Below are positions 1-6,868 of a stretch of 16,350 nucleotides of DNA, piece by piece. Each line of letters begins with the position of its first letter. Position 1 is the first letter of the stretch. The DNA comes from Gammaproteobacteria bacterium (GTDB lineage: Bacteria > Pseudomonadota > Gammaproteobacteria > Granulosicoccales > Granulosicoccaceae). A model generated the notes under the pieces. The model was not told where the DNA came from. It was given only the letters and a program-made list of their open reading frames with translations, and made no database searches. A program made the position numbers and the translations under genes. The stretch spans positions 1 through 16,350 of the forward strand of contig JAHQVR010000114.1 in the NCBI GenBank assembly GCA_019634245.1, given 5' to 3'.

Positions 1-1
1 A

Positions 2-358
2 GGTAACCTGATTAAATTAGCTCAGCGCCTTCGCTCGGACGCGAATATTGACGCCCGCGGAGCAGACGCCCGGGGAGATAATGCTGCTATTCCATTTATT
101 GTCGGCACCATGTCCAGAGGCAATGATGAGCGCGGTACATTTTCAGACTTCAGCGCAGAAAAACAGCGGGTCGACGATGCTCACCGGAATTTTCCGAACC
201 TAGTGCCATTTGCAGCAGTCGCCATTGCCGATGATTTGGTGCCTCCTGCCTATCCTTGTGGGCAAGGCTCCTGTATTCACTTTGGTGCTGCGGCTTATAG
301 AGAATTGGGGGTTCGCTACTACGAAGCTCTTCAATCGGTGATCTCAGCGACAAACTGA
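2..358 (+). CDS. SASA-family carbohydrate esterase, C-terminal part (5' end outside window)
   Basis: The reading frame is open from base 2 to the TGA at 356-358, so the gene begins upstream of the window and 118 residues are visible; an in-frame ATG at 110 is most likely internal. The visible end contains a beta-strand followed by an Arg-Gly pair (PFIVGTMSRG) and, near the terminus, CIHFGAAAYRELGVRYYEAL. This matches the closing catalytic-His block (xxHFxxxGYxxLGxRYxxA) of SASA/CE6-type esterases, which are SGNH-hydrolase-like enzymes that remove O-acetyl groups from sugars. The residue three before the His is Ser (SCIH), where GDSL/SGNH enzymes usually have Asp; this may be a real difference or may reflect my manual alignment. 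The nucleophile Ser would lie upstream and cannot be checked. The gene converges with the lipoprotein gene on the other strand, 83 bases away. Family assignment is moderately firm; the substrate is unknown. Confidence 0.6.
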   Translation, partial: GNLIKLAQRLRSDANIDARGADARGDNAAIPFIVGTMSRGNDERGTFSDFSAEKQRVDDAHRNFPNLVPFAAVAIADDLVPPAYPCGQGSCIHFGAAAYRELGVRYYEALQSVISATN

Positions 359-441
359 CCTATACAAATCTGTGCAGCACGGCGAAGACTGACTCGAAAC
401 TCTTGTCAGGTGGAGCAAGGCAATTTGACGGGTGTGTGTAG

Positions 442-1755
442 TTACTGCGATAGGTTGAGACTATTGTCGCCTTCGCAGTGAAACAACGGCTCCACATCCG
501 TATTGCTCAATAGGGTTCTCTGACCTTGTGCAAAGGCGATACATCCATTGGGTGTAACAATGCGATCAGCGCTGATTCCCCCGAAATAGTCTATTGCAGA
601 GGTAGCAACAGTGGCATCGATCGATAGATTATCCCAATGCCAGGTAAATCCGCCGCTCGATGGCGACACATTGCCTTGATACCCAGGTCCATTGCCGTCT
701 TTCGTACCGGTGTAATTGTGGAACGCAACGACCACTCGAACGGCTGTTTGGGGGAAGGAACCAGGTGCTTCCACCCAGGAATAAGTCCCGTCAGCTTGTT
801 CAATTCCAAAGGCCAATGTACCGTTGCCATTGTCACGGAAAATGTGTGTGAAACGCTCACGAATGCCGGTGTTTCCTTGATGGGTTGCTACATGAAAGCA
901 ATAGTCAGTGCCGCTGCACTGCGCATACAGATGATCACCGTTCGGCCGTTGTTGAACGTTGTATAGATCGAAAGCGAAACCGTCGGGTTGTTCGGGAGTG
1001 GCGATCGTCAAACCCGTGCCTGCTTGCGAATTGGTTCCAGCGCCAACGGCATCAATGTCATCGTAATCCCAGCCATCGTTGCATGGCAGGTCGGGAATGC
1101 ACGGCATGGCATTCACATAAACTTGGTCTGCGGGAATGACTTTTATTTCGATAAAATTGCGAGACCCAGCGGACGTGGTGTTTATATCAACAGACACTTC
1201 GCGAAGGCCCTCAAAAACCTGATCAGGTAGTGCGCCTGTAAACCCATAGCCAGAAGTATCCATTGCATATGCCATTTGATGTCCCAGTGTGGTATCGGCA
1301 CCAGGAAAACACTGGTAGACATGTGCTGAAGGATTGTTGCGGGTTTGACTGCGTGTTTCCTCTGGGGCAGTGCAATCAACGGCGCTCGTTGAGGCATGAT
1401 CAGAGTAGCCAGTTTCATGATTGACAACAAAGGGATCACGATACGCGACAAACTGATTTAACCGGTTTCCGTCGGTCTCGCTGGAGAAATCATTAAAATA
1501 GATAGGGTCACTTATCATGGCATCCGGTTCGGATGTAGGTGCATTGGAGTTGCCCTCCGTTGCAGATTGATCGCCAACACCGCTGCTGCCTTCTGGCGCA
1601 GTGTCACTGCTGGAGGTGGCATTCTCCTCGGTCATTGCCGGGACATTATTTGGTGACAATTCATCTGTTATGGGGCTGATGTCTGATCCACAGCCAACGG
1701 TAATGGATCCACAAATAATGAGTGGCAGAGAGAGGCGATAGGTGGCCTTGTCCAT
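442..1755 (-). CDS. Putative secreted lipoprotein of unknown function with eight extracytoplasmic cysteines
   Basis: The protein has 437 residues from the chosen ATG at 1753-1755. This start follows an AGGGGA Shine-Dalgarno sequence, and a typical signal peptide begins right there (MDKATYRL, then a hydrophobic stretch ending ITVGCGSD). An alternative ATG 21 codons upstream (1818) would put a long polar segment before the signal. Cys22 could be lipidated, but the lipobox (TVGC) is imperfect; Gly at +2 would favour the outer membrane. Residues about 25-80 are a Ser/Thr/Glu/Asp/Asn-rich linker typical of surface lipoproteins. The remaining roughly 350 residues are rich in Asp, Gly, Asn and aromatic residues and alternate like a beta-sandwich; FTWHWDNLSIDA near residue 375 resembles the closing strand of jelly-roll or laminin-G-like folds. 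The mature part has eight further Cys (VDC, YQC, MPC, LPC, AQC, DYC, NGC, FHC), an even number that suggests disulfides. I recognise no named family. Polysaccharide binding or degradation is only a guess, encouraged by the esterase next door. Confidence 0.65.
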   Translation of the reverse strand: MDKATYRLSLPLIICGSITVGCGSDISPITDELSPNNVPAMTEENATSSSDTAPEGSSGVGDQSATEGNSNAPTSEPDAMISDPIYFNDFSSETDGNRLNQFVAYRDPFVVNHETGYSDHASTSAVDCTAPEETRSQTRNNPSAHVYQCFPGADTTLGHQMAYAMDTSGYGFTGALPDQVFEGLREVSVDINTTSAGSRNFIEIKVIPADQVYVNAMPCIPDLPCNDGWDYDDIDAVGAGTNSQAGTGLTIATPEQPDGFAFDLYNVQQRPNGDHLYAQCSGTDYCFHVATHQGNTGIRERFTHIFRDNGNGTLAFGIEQADGTYSWVEAPGSFPQTAVRVVVAFHNYTGTKDGNGPGYQGNVSPSSGGFTWHWDNLSIDATVATSAIDYFGGISADRIVTPNGCIAFAQGQRTLLSNTDVEPLFHCEGDNSLNLSQ

Positions 1756-1974
1756 GACTATGTCCCCTGGGTAAAACGACAAGCGGGTACCTAGATGATC
1801 GGCATCACACACACTCAACTTTACTCTTGATGAAGCTGATTTACCTACTGTGCAGGCTTACTGATCGGTTAATGTCACCGTTGTCAGAAGAACGCTCAAG
1901 AACATCGGCAGCTGGGGTTGGTTGAGTTACCAAATTTTTAGTAAGTTGTGGGGGTGCTTTGCAGATTCTAGGCA

Positions 1975-1996
1975 CAGGTATGGGTTTTGATACCTG
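1975..1996. repeat. Inverted repeat, 7-bp arms with 8-base loop
   Basis: CAGGTAT (1975-1981) and ATACCTG (1990-1996) are perfect reverse complements separated by GGGTTTTG. No T-run follows on either strand, so it is not a standard intrinsic terminator. It sits about 220 bases upstream of the lipoprotein start and about 80 bases downstream of the ATPase stop. It could be a transcription-factor operator or a 3'-end structure. Confidence 0.55.
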
Positions 1997-2001
1997 CCAT
2001 C

Positions 2002-2022
2002 CACGGTAGGTCCTTTACCGTG
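2002..2022. repeat. Inverted repeat, 7-bp arms with 7-base loop
   Basis: CACGGTA (2002-2008) and TACCGTG (2016-2022) are perfect reverse complements around GGTCCTT. Two additional G-U pairs could shorten the loop to three bases. It lies only 5 bases from the previous inverted repeat. It could be the 3' hairpin of the minus-strand ATPase mRNA, whose stop is 56 bases away, but the expected U-tract is missing on that strand. Confidence 0.55.
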
Positions 2023-2035
2023 ATAGTGAGTTTTG

Positions 2036-2067
2036 TGTGAATCTCTACTCTTGTGAATCTCTACTCT
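2036..2067. repeat. Perfect tandem duplication, two copies of 16 bp
   Basis: TGTGAATCTCTACTCT occurs at 2036-2051 and again, immediately adjacent and without mismatch, at 2052-2067. The second copy ends 10 bases before the ATPase stop codon at 2078. Perfect identity suggests a recent slippage duplication or a paired binding site. Confidence 0.85.
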
Positions 2068-2077
2068 AGGGTTACTA

Positions 2078-4480
2078 CTAATCCGTGGGTATCCAAATAA
2101 GTGCTACATCATCAATGCTGATGTCGGTTTTCTCCAGTCCAACCGCCATGGATTCAATGTTTGATACTTTGTCAGCCCACTCCTCCTGGATCTCATATAA
2201 ATCATCGCTGAGTTGGTCTTCTAGCTCATCCAAATCTTCGACTAATTCGTTATAGCGATTCTCGGCCGTTTTTAATCGCTCTTTGGTGCGTTCCACCATG
2301 CGACCTTTGCTCTGGCTTCGGCGAATACCACCAACAATGGAGCGAGTGGAACTTCGCCCGCCGAGCAGGCTACCGAGCACGCCTCCGGCGATGTCTAACA
2401 CCTGGCTGGTACGTTGATCTCGTTTGCGACTCTCTGCATCATGCTCAACCTCGCGAATTTTATCTTCGGCCTTTTCTATCGACTTTTTGATTCTGTCGAT
2501 TTTGTTGGTTAACACCTTTCGTAATTTTTCGGCATCTTTGTCTGCTAGAGCATCTGCTGCTGCTTGACAACGGATCTCAAAATCCTCCCGTGTCTCGTTG
2601 ACTCGTGAATACAGTTTTAACTCGGAATTGCGAAATAGCTCCAGCTCTTGGTTTCGATATAAGTGGTCTTTAATGGCTGATTTGGCTGAGGTGAAATAGG
2701 TTTTGTTCTTTATCTTTGCGTCCGGCAATTGGTAACGCATGCCTTCGGGTTCCTCTTTACTTAAGTCGCGATCATCGTAGTCGACAATGATGGCATCATC
2801 AGCATCGACTGGTCCGTCTAATGGGGTGATGATTGCCTCCCATTCAGTTTCGTGCCTGAGCTTCGATTTGGTGTCGTCGAATAACATTTCTACCCGGACT
2901 GCTAAGCCCGCCTTGAGTCGTTTTCCGGTAGCACTAGCTCCGATTAAATCTGCGTATTCCACCGATGGGTCTAGATACCGGACCACCGCATTGCTCGCAA
3001 TTTGCGGCAGCACCGCACTCTCATCGTCTCTTAAGGGCTCTGGTGCGTCGGTACTGTCGGTCACTGTGTCTGGCGAGGTGGCGGCCCCACTGGCGCTCGC
3101 CGCTGCTGTTCTTATCTCGTCCGTTGTCAGCAGGCTGATTTGGTCTCTCGTCAATGGTCCAGGTAGATAAGACATGGCCCAACGGGTGCTGAACGTTTGC
3201 GGCTCAGAAGTCTTGGTTGAGTGCAGAACAAACTCTCGTTTGTCGAGAGCGGAAATAGTTTCACCAATGGCCTTAACATCCACGGAGCCGTCTGATGCGC
3301 CCATGCCGTCAAGCAGTCGTTTTTGGTCTCGTTCGGTTTGGAGTCGACCGATCATCCAAGTACCGGCATTCGAGATCGCTTTGTAATCGATATCCACTGG
3401 GTTTTGCGTGGACATCACCAAACCCACACCAAAGGCTCTGGCTTGCTTGAGTATCGTGAGTATGGGTTTTTTGGATGGTGGGGAACCAACGGGTGGTACG
3501 TAGCCAAATACTTCGTCCATGTAAATCAGTGTGCGAAGGTCAGTGGTACCCGATTGCGCACGCATCCAGGTAACCATCTTGGATAGCAACAATGTCACCA
3601 CAAACTGGCGTTCTTCTTCACTGAGATGCGCTAAAGACACCACGGCACATTGAGGTTTGTTGGCATTGCCGTAGAGCAGATTTTGGATGTTGAGCTCCGG
3701 GCCCTCAGTCCAACTGGCAAACGATGGTGACGCAGCCAGACCGTTGAGCTTCATAGCCAGCTTTACGCGATCAGCGGCCGGAAAAAAAGTATCCAGATCA
3801 ATCACACCCAGCTTTCTCATGGGCGGTTGCTGGACCAAGCCGATGAGCGTTCCCAGGTCTAAATCTTTGCCCTTCGACCAGTTCCAATTAATGATGTTGG
3901 CGAGCAGTATGTGTTCGCGACTGCTTAACGGATCGGCCTCTATACCGACTAACGCCAAAAGTGAGGATGCAAAGCCCTCAATCTCATCTTGCAGTGTTTC
4001 CGGATCCGTTCCTGGTGCTGGAGCTTTGAGTGAACCGATGATATTCAACGGTACACCGGCGGTTGAGCCCGGAGTATAAATAGTAAAATCAGCCGACTCT
4101 CGAAGCTTTTGAATTCGGGCAGGTTCGATACCCGATTTGGCCAACCCCGATTTCCAAAGTTCTGCTTTTTCCACCGCTGCTTGTGCTGGATCGCCACCGG
4201 ATTCAGATTCGCTGATCCAAGGCATAAAGTCGGTCGGCAGCAGGTTGGGGAAGCTTAGCAATAGATTCCCCATATCACCTTTGGGATCGATGATGAGCGT
4301 GGGTTTGCCAGACAGCAGTGCCTCTTCGAGTAGCACCACGCCCAATCCTGTTTTGCCCGACCCAGTCATGCCAACAATCACCCCATGCGTGGTGAAATTG
4401 GCCGAGTCGTAAAAAAGTGGGTTTCCTGAGGTGGACTCCTTACCTAAGTAGAGATGCCCAGCGGGTGCTTCGATGGTCAT
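2078..4480 (-). CDS. HerA/DUF87-type P-loop ATPase with C-terminal coiled coil
   Basis: This is an 800-residue protein. The N-terminal half is a HerA/FtsK-like motor domain. It has Walker A GMTGSGKT (residues 37-44), the conserved following block IIDPKGDM (63-70), a family block ADPLSSREHILL (182-193), Walker B LIYMDEVFGY (318-327) and a sensor block STQNPVDIDYK (357-367). A G-R-L-Q-T-E-R segment at 378-384 could supply an arginine finger. From about 455 to 500 there is an acidic, Ala/Ser/Thr-rich linker. Residues about 640-690 and 725-775 are long charged heptad-like helices (coiled coil), broken by a glycine-rich hairpin (AGGVLGSLLGG, 698-708). I recognise this as a widespread family of about 800-residue 'ATP-binding proteins' related to HerA helicases, whose substrate is not established. 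It has no NurA-like nuclease neighbour here. The start is the only good Met before the conserved YLGKE block; the RBS (TTGAG) is weak. The next gene upstream on the same strand ends 99 bases away. Confidence 0.85.
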   Translation of the reverse strand: MTIEAPAGHLYLGKESTSGNPLFYDSANFTTHGVIVGMTGSGKTGLGVVLLEEALLSGKPTLIIDPKGDMGNLLLSFPNLLPTDFMPWISESESGGDPAQAAVEKAELWKSGLAKSGIEPARIQKLRESADFTIYTPGSTAGVPLNIIGSLKAPAPGTDPETLQDEIEGFASSLLALVGIEADPLSSREHILLANIINWNWSKGKDLDLGTLIGLVQQPPMRKLGVIDLDTFFPAADRVKLAMKLNGLAASPSFASWTEGPELNIQNLLYGNANKPQCAVVSLAHLSEEERQFVVTLLLSKMVTWMRAQSGTTDLRTLIYMDEVFGYVPPVGSPPSKKPILTILKQARAFGVGLVMSTQNPVDIDYKAISNAGTWMIGRLQTERDQKRLLDGMGASDGSVDVKAIGETISALDKREFVLHSTKTSEPQTFSTRWAMSYLPGPLTRDQISLLTTDEIRTAAASASGAATSPDTVTDSTDAPEPLRDDESAVLPQIASNAVVRYLDPSVEYADLIGASATGKRLKAGLAVRVEMLFDDTKSKLRHETEWEAIITPLDGPVDADDAIIVDYDDRDLSKEEPEGMRYQLPDAKIKNKTYFTSAKSAIKDHLYRNQELELFRNSELKLYSRVNETREDFEIRCQAAADALADKDAEKLRKVLTNKIDRIKKSIEKAEDKIREVEHDAESRKRDQRTSQVLDIAGGVLGSLLGGRSSTRSIVGGIRRSQSKGRMVERTKERLKTAENRYNELVEDLDELEDQLSDDLYEIQEEWADKVSNIESMAVGLEKTDISIDDVALIWIPTD

Positions 4481-4514
4481 GTAACAGGCTCAATCAGCTT
4501 AACTTATTGATCTA

Positions 4515-4542
4515 ATACTATAACAAGATACTGTTCGGTAAA
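4515..4542 (-). promoter_or_regulatory. Candidate sigma70-like promoter for the HerA-like ATPase gene
   Basis: On the minus strand, TTTACC (4542-4537) and TAGTAT (4520-4515) are separated by 16 bases. The predicted transcription start would lie about 25-30 bases before the ATG at 4480. The matches to consensus are partial, so this is only a candidate. If real, the ATPase gene can be transcribed independently of the upstream exported-protein gene. Confidence 0.3.
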
Positions 4543-4579
4543 ATGGCAGCCGATCCAGCCCGTCGTTTGAGAATCAGTT

Positions 4580-5086
4580 TCAGGCAGCGATCACGGGTAG
4601 TAGAGATCGCTGATTGAAGAAAAAGTGCCTGGTCGAGTTGTGTACTTCAGCACCATCACTGGCAATGATGCGGAATTTGATCGGTTTGCTGCCAATTAGA
4701 CCTTTGGGGAAATTTAATTCAGCAGACTCAGCAGTGCTGCGTTGGATGTTAAAGCGTCGAGTGTGGCCTCGACCCACAGCGCTGGCGCTGCCTTTAAATA
4801 ACGAATTCAAGTCGAACTGACTGCCATCGATAGACACGTTACCAGGGTAAATATGGTGCACTATCACCAATTGGTCGGTGTTATTGTGGATTGATACGGT
4901 TGGTGATTTCCCAAGCGTCAGAGTTAGTTCCATTCCGCTTAAGCGTGTTGAATCATCTGGAGTGCTGGTCGCAGTGGGTAGTATGGCAGTGGCGTTGGAC
5001 AAGCTCGGCATAGCGATTGCCAGCGCTGTTCCTGTCATGACGGCAAGAGTTTGTCTTTTCTTAGGGTCAAACGTTGAATCTTCCAT
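4580..5086 (-). CDS. Small exported protein of unknown function, beta-rich
   Basis: The protein has 168 residues. The start is secure: a perfect AAGGAG lies 6 bases before the ATG. The N-terminus has a polar region with a KKRQTLA motif, then a hydrophobic stretch and a signal-peptidase-like site (NATA, about residue 34). The Lys-Arg before Gln-Thr-Leu resembles a Tat motif with Lys in place of the first Arg, so Sec or Tat export is open. The mature part of about 130 residues has alternating hydrophobic strands (VSIHNNTDQLVIVHHIYPG) and looks like a compact Ig-like or cupredoxin-sized beta fold. It contains no Cys, and the His residues are scattered, with no obvious metal site. I do not recognise a family. 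It lies upstream of the HerA-like ATPase gene on the same strand and is divergent from the molybdenum-enzyme operon. Its 3' end contains an 8-bp inverted repeat (4585-4592 with 4605-4612). Confidence 0.6.
   Translation of the reverse strand: MEDSTFDPKKRQTLAVMTGTALAIAMPSLSNATAILPTATSTPDDSTRLSGMELTLTLGKSPTVSIHNNTDQLVIVHHIYPGNVSIDGSQFDLNSLFKGSASAVGRGHTRRFNIQRSTAESAELNFPKGLIGSKPIKFRIIASDGAEVHNSTRHFFFNQRSLLPVIAA
4585..4612. repeat. Inverted repeat at the 3' end of the exported-protein gene
   Basis: CAGCGATC (4585-4592) and GATCGCTG (4605-4612) are perfect 8-bp reverse complements with a 12-base loop, lying in the last 10 codons of the minus-strand gene. The stem could cap the mRNA 3' end. No U-tract follows on the minus strand, so an intrinsic terminator is doubtful. 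Confidence 0.45.
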
Positions 5087-5092
5087 ACAATG

Positions 5093-5098
5093 CTCCTT
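5093..5098 (-). promoter_or_regulatory. Strong ribosome binding site (AAGGAG) of the exported-protein gene
   Basis: On the minus strand, AAGGAG precedes the ATG at 5086-5084 by 6 bases. It is the best Shine-Dalgarno sequence in the window and fixes the start of the 168-residue protein. Confidence 0.8.
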
Positions 5099-5271
5099 AG
5101 GCGGTTATGTAGTAAGAACTTTAAGGCAGCTTTGATGGATTTAAACTCCGCGGACCGGCCATTTTACAATTGATTTAGCTGCCGCTCAGGGTTGTGGCCA
5201 TCTGAAGCGCTGGTGAGGCACCGGAAGGCACTGGAAATGAGCTGTCTGTTTTGCCTATGCACAAAAACAGG

Positions 5272-5314
5272 GATTCGCCTCGGCAAAGAGCTGTGGGGGC
5301 GCGAATCGCTTTTT
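5272..5314 (+). promoter_or_regulatory. Stem-loop followed by a T-run in the leader of the Mo-hydroxylase operon
   Basis: GATTCGC (5272-5278) pairs perfectly with GCGAATC (5301-5307) across a 22-base loop, and TTTTT follows at 5310-5314. An AAAAA run at 5262-5266 mirrors the T-run. It is about 215 bases upstream of the first gene, so it could be an attenuator or leader structure. The long loop makes it weaker than a typical intrinsic terminator. Confidence 0.3.
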
Positions 5315-5528
5315 ACTCGGCGTGTCGCCGCAGCGCAGTGGTACTATTTCACATCGAATGGTATTGATTTGCAGGAGCGCGAGTTTTTTTGTTGGCATTC
5401 GTCAGAATCGACAACCGAGTCCAAGTGTGGTCGATCTACCGCCTTGCCATGAAGTGCTACACCAGTTGGAATAAATGCTCGTATGAACGTGTTGGTAATT
5501 TGGACTGTTAACCCTTGGGGCCTTAGCC

Positions 5529-6392
5529 ATGTTGTATGAATCTCCACAGAGTATCGATGATGCGGTGTCGCTGCTAAAACAATCGCGAGGCAGCGTGCAC
5601 ATTTTGGCGGGCGGGTCGGATCTGTTGGTCCGCATGAAGTCTGGATTTGTAGAGCCAGACGTCGTCGTTGACATCAAGCGAATAAAGTCCTTGCAAACCA
5701 TCAAAAAAGCACCGGAAGGGTTCGTGATTGGTGCAGCCGTATCCTGTGCGCAATTGCGGGATCATAAAGCCTTAGTAAAGGCCTGGCCGGGAGTCGTGGA
5801 GGCGGCCAATCTCATCGGTTCTGATCAAATCCAGAATCGCTGCACGATGGTCGGAAATCTTTGTAATGCTTCTCCGGCCGCAGACAGTGTTCCTGCCTTG
5901 GTGGCTGCCAATGCCATGGCACGGGTTCGAGGCGTTTCAGGAACTCGAGAAGTTCCGGTTGAAAAAATCGTCAAAGGCCCTGGAACAATCTCATTGAAAA
6001 AGGCAGAGATGGTGGAGGCTCTAGTTTTGCCGTTGCGACCCACGAAGTCAGGAGATGCCTATTTGCGTTTGACACCCAGAACTGAAATGGATATCGCCGT
6101 GGTCAGTGCAGCGGTAAGCCTGGAGTTGGGCAAACAAGGTGTAGTTACAGATGCCGAGGTTGCGTTAGGGGCTGTGGCACCTACGGTTGTGCGGGTGAAG
6201 CAGGCTAGCAAACTTCTCATTGGTTCAAAGCTCGACGACGATGTGCTGGATCGTCTGGCTGAATTGTGTCAACAAATGTGTAACCCCATAGACGATAAAC
6301 GCGGAACGGTTGCGTATCGTACGCGTGTAAGCGGAGTACTAGCCAAGCGCGCTGCGATCAATGCCTATGAAAGAGCGGGAGGAAAACGATGA
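5529..6392 (+). CDS. FAD-binding (medium) subunit of a xanthine-oxidase-family molybdenum hydroxylase
   Basis: The 287-residue product is the usual length for CoxM-type subunits, which carry electrons from the [2Fe-2S] subunit to FAD and on to an acceptor in the cytoplasm. The PF00941-type FAD fold shows AGGSDLL (27-33), the first FAD phosphate-binding loop, and MVGNLCNASPAADSVPAL (107-124), the second, which corresponds to the T-x-G-G-N block of the family. The C-terminal CO_deh_flav_C-type domain follows from about residue 175 (YLRLTPRTEMDIAVVSAAV). There is no extra 4Fe-4S insertion of the kind found in 4-hydroxybenzoyl-CoA reductase. This is the first gene of the operon. Its stop overlaps the start of the iron-sulfur subunit gene by ATGA, indicating translational coupling. 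The ATG has only a modest GGGG ribosome binding site. The family call is firm; the substrate is unknown. Confidence 0.93.
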   Translation: MLYESPQSIDDAVSLLKQSRGSVHILAGGSDLLVRMKSGFVEPDVVVDIKRIKSLQTIKKAPEGFVIGAAVSCAQLRDHKALVKAWPGVVEAANLIGSDQIQNRCTMVGNLCNASPAADSVPALVAANAMARVRGVSGTREVPVEKIVKGPGTISLKKAEMVEALVLPLRPTKSGDAYLRLTPRTEMDIAVVSAAVSLELGKQGVVTDAEVALGAVAPTVVRVKQASKLLIGSKLDDDVLDRLAELCQQMCNPIDDKRGTVAYRTRVSGVLAKRAAINAYERAGGKR

Positions 6393-6868
6393 GCGTATTG
6401 GTTCAATCCACCATAAATGGTGATGCGATAACGTTTCATTGTGAAGCCAACGAAACCCTGTTGGATTCACTGCGCGATAGAGTGGGCTTAACAGGCGCCA
6501 AAGAAGGCTGCGGGACTGGTGATTGTGGAGCTTGTAGTGTATTGCTTGACGGTGAGATTGTCTGTGCTTGTCTGGTATTGGGCGCAGAAGCCCAAGGACG
6601 TACCGTGGATACCGTGGAAGGTTTGAATGAAGGTTCCTCGCTACATCCTTTACAACAAAAATTTATTGAACATGCCGCCTTGCAGTGTGGCGTCTGTACG
6701 CCGGGTTTTTTAATGGCTGCAAAGGCATTACTGGATAAAAACCCAAGCCCAACAGAATCTGAAATTCGCTATGCGCTGGCCGGAAATCTGTGTCGTTGTA
6801 CCGGCTACGATAAGATTGTCCGGGCGGTTCAGGATGCAGCGAAAGTTATGAAACGGAGAACAGTATGA
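6389..6868 (+). CDS. [2Fe-2S] (small) subunit of a xanthine-oxidase-family molybdenum hydroxylase
   Basis: This 159-residue protein has all eight cysteines expected for the two clusters. The plant-ferredoxin-type cluster uses Cys41, Cys46, Cys49 and Cys61 (C-x4-C-x2-C-x11-C, within KEGCGTGDCGAC). The second cluster, in the alpha-helical domain, uses Cys100, Cys103, Cys135 and Cys137 (CGVC and CRC). It passes electrons from the molybdenum centre to FAD. The start overlaps the previous stop by ATGA, with a GGAGGA ribosome binding site. Its own stop overlaps the start of the large-subunit gene in the same way, so the three subunits are translationally coupled. No key residue is missing. Confidence 0.95.
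   Translation: MSVLVQSTINGDAITFHCEANETLLDSLRDRVGLTGAKEGCGTGDCGACSVLLDGEIVCACLVLGAEAQGRTVDTVEGLNEGSSLHPLQQKFIEHAALQCGVCTPGFLMAAKALLDKNPSPTESEIRYALAGNLCRCTGYDKIVRAVQDAAKVMKRRTV

Larger units (their letters stand above)
1756..2077. other. Intergenic region with clustered inverted and direct repeats
   Basis: This 322-base gap lies upstream of the minus-strand lipoprotein gene and downstream of the minus-strand ATPase gene. No credible gene is seen on either strand. The half nearest the ATPase gene (1975-2067) carries two adjacent hairpin-forming inverted repeats and a perfect tandem duplication, listed separately. The half nearest the lipoprotein gene should contain its promoter. I see several weak -35/-10-like pairs on the minus strand between 1830 and 1920, but none stands out. 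Confidence 0.6.
5087..5528. other. Divergent intergenic region upstream of the molybdenum-hydroxylase operon
   Basis: These 442 bases separate two divergently read genes and must contain both promoters. The open frames inside (for example TTG-initiated at 5192-5452, plus strand) lack a ribosome binding site and protein-like composition, so I call no gene. The clearest structure is a 7-bp stem at 5272-5278/5301-5307 followed by a run of five T. A weak -35-like TTGCCA lies near 5442, with no convincing -10 partner. The first gene of the operon follows GGGG 8 bases before its ATG. Confidence 0.5.

Noticed and set aside
444..479. 7-bp inverted repeat ACTGCGA/TCGCAGT at the lipoprotein gene end as an intrinsic terminator
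   Set aside because: The loop is 22 bases, most of it is coding, and no T-run follows on either strand.
1756..1818. Upstream ATG (1818) for the lipoprotein
   Set aside because: The ATG at 1755 has an AGGGGA ribosome binding site and is followed at once by a normal signal peptide; the extension would bury it.
5192..5452. 86-codon open frame in the divergent intergenic region, plus strand
   Set aside because: It begins with TTG, has no ribosome binding site and has an unstructured composition; overlapping frames of similar length occur on the other strand. Random open frame.
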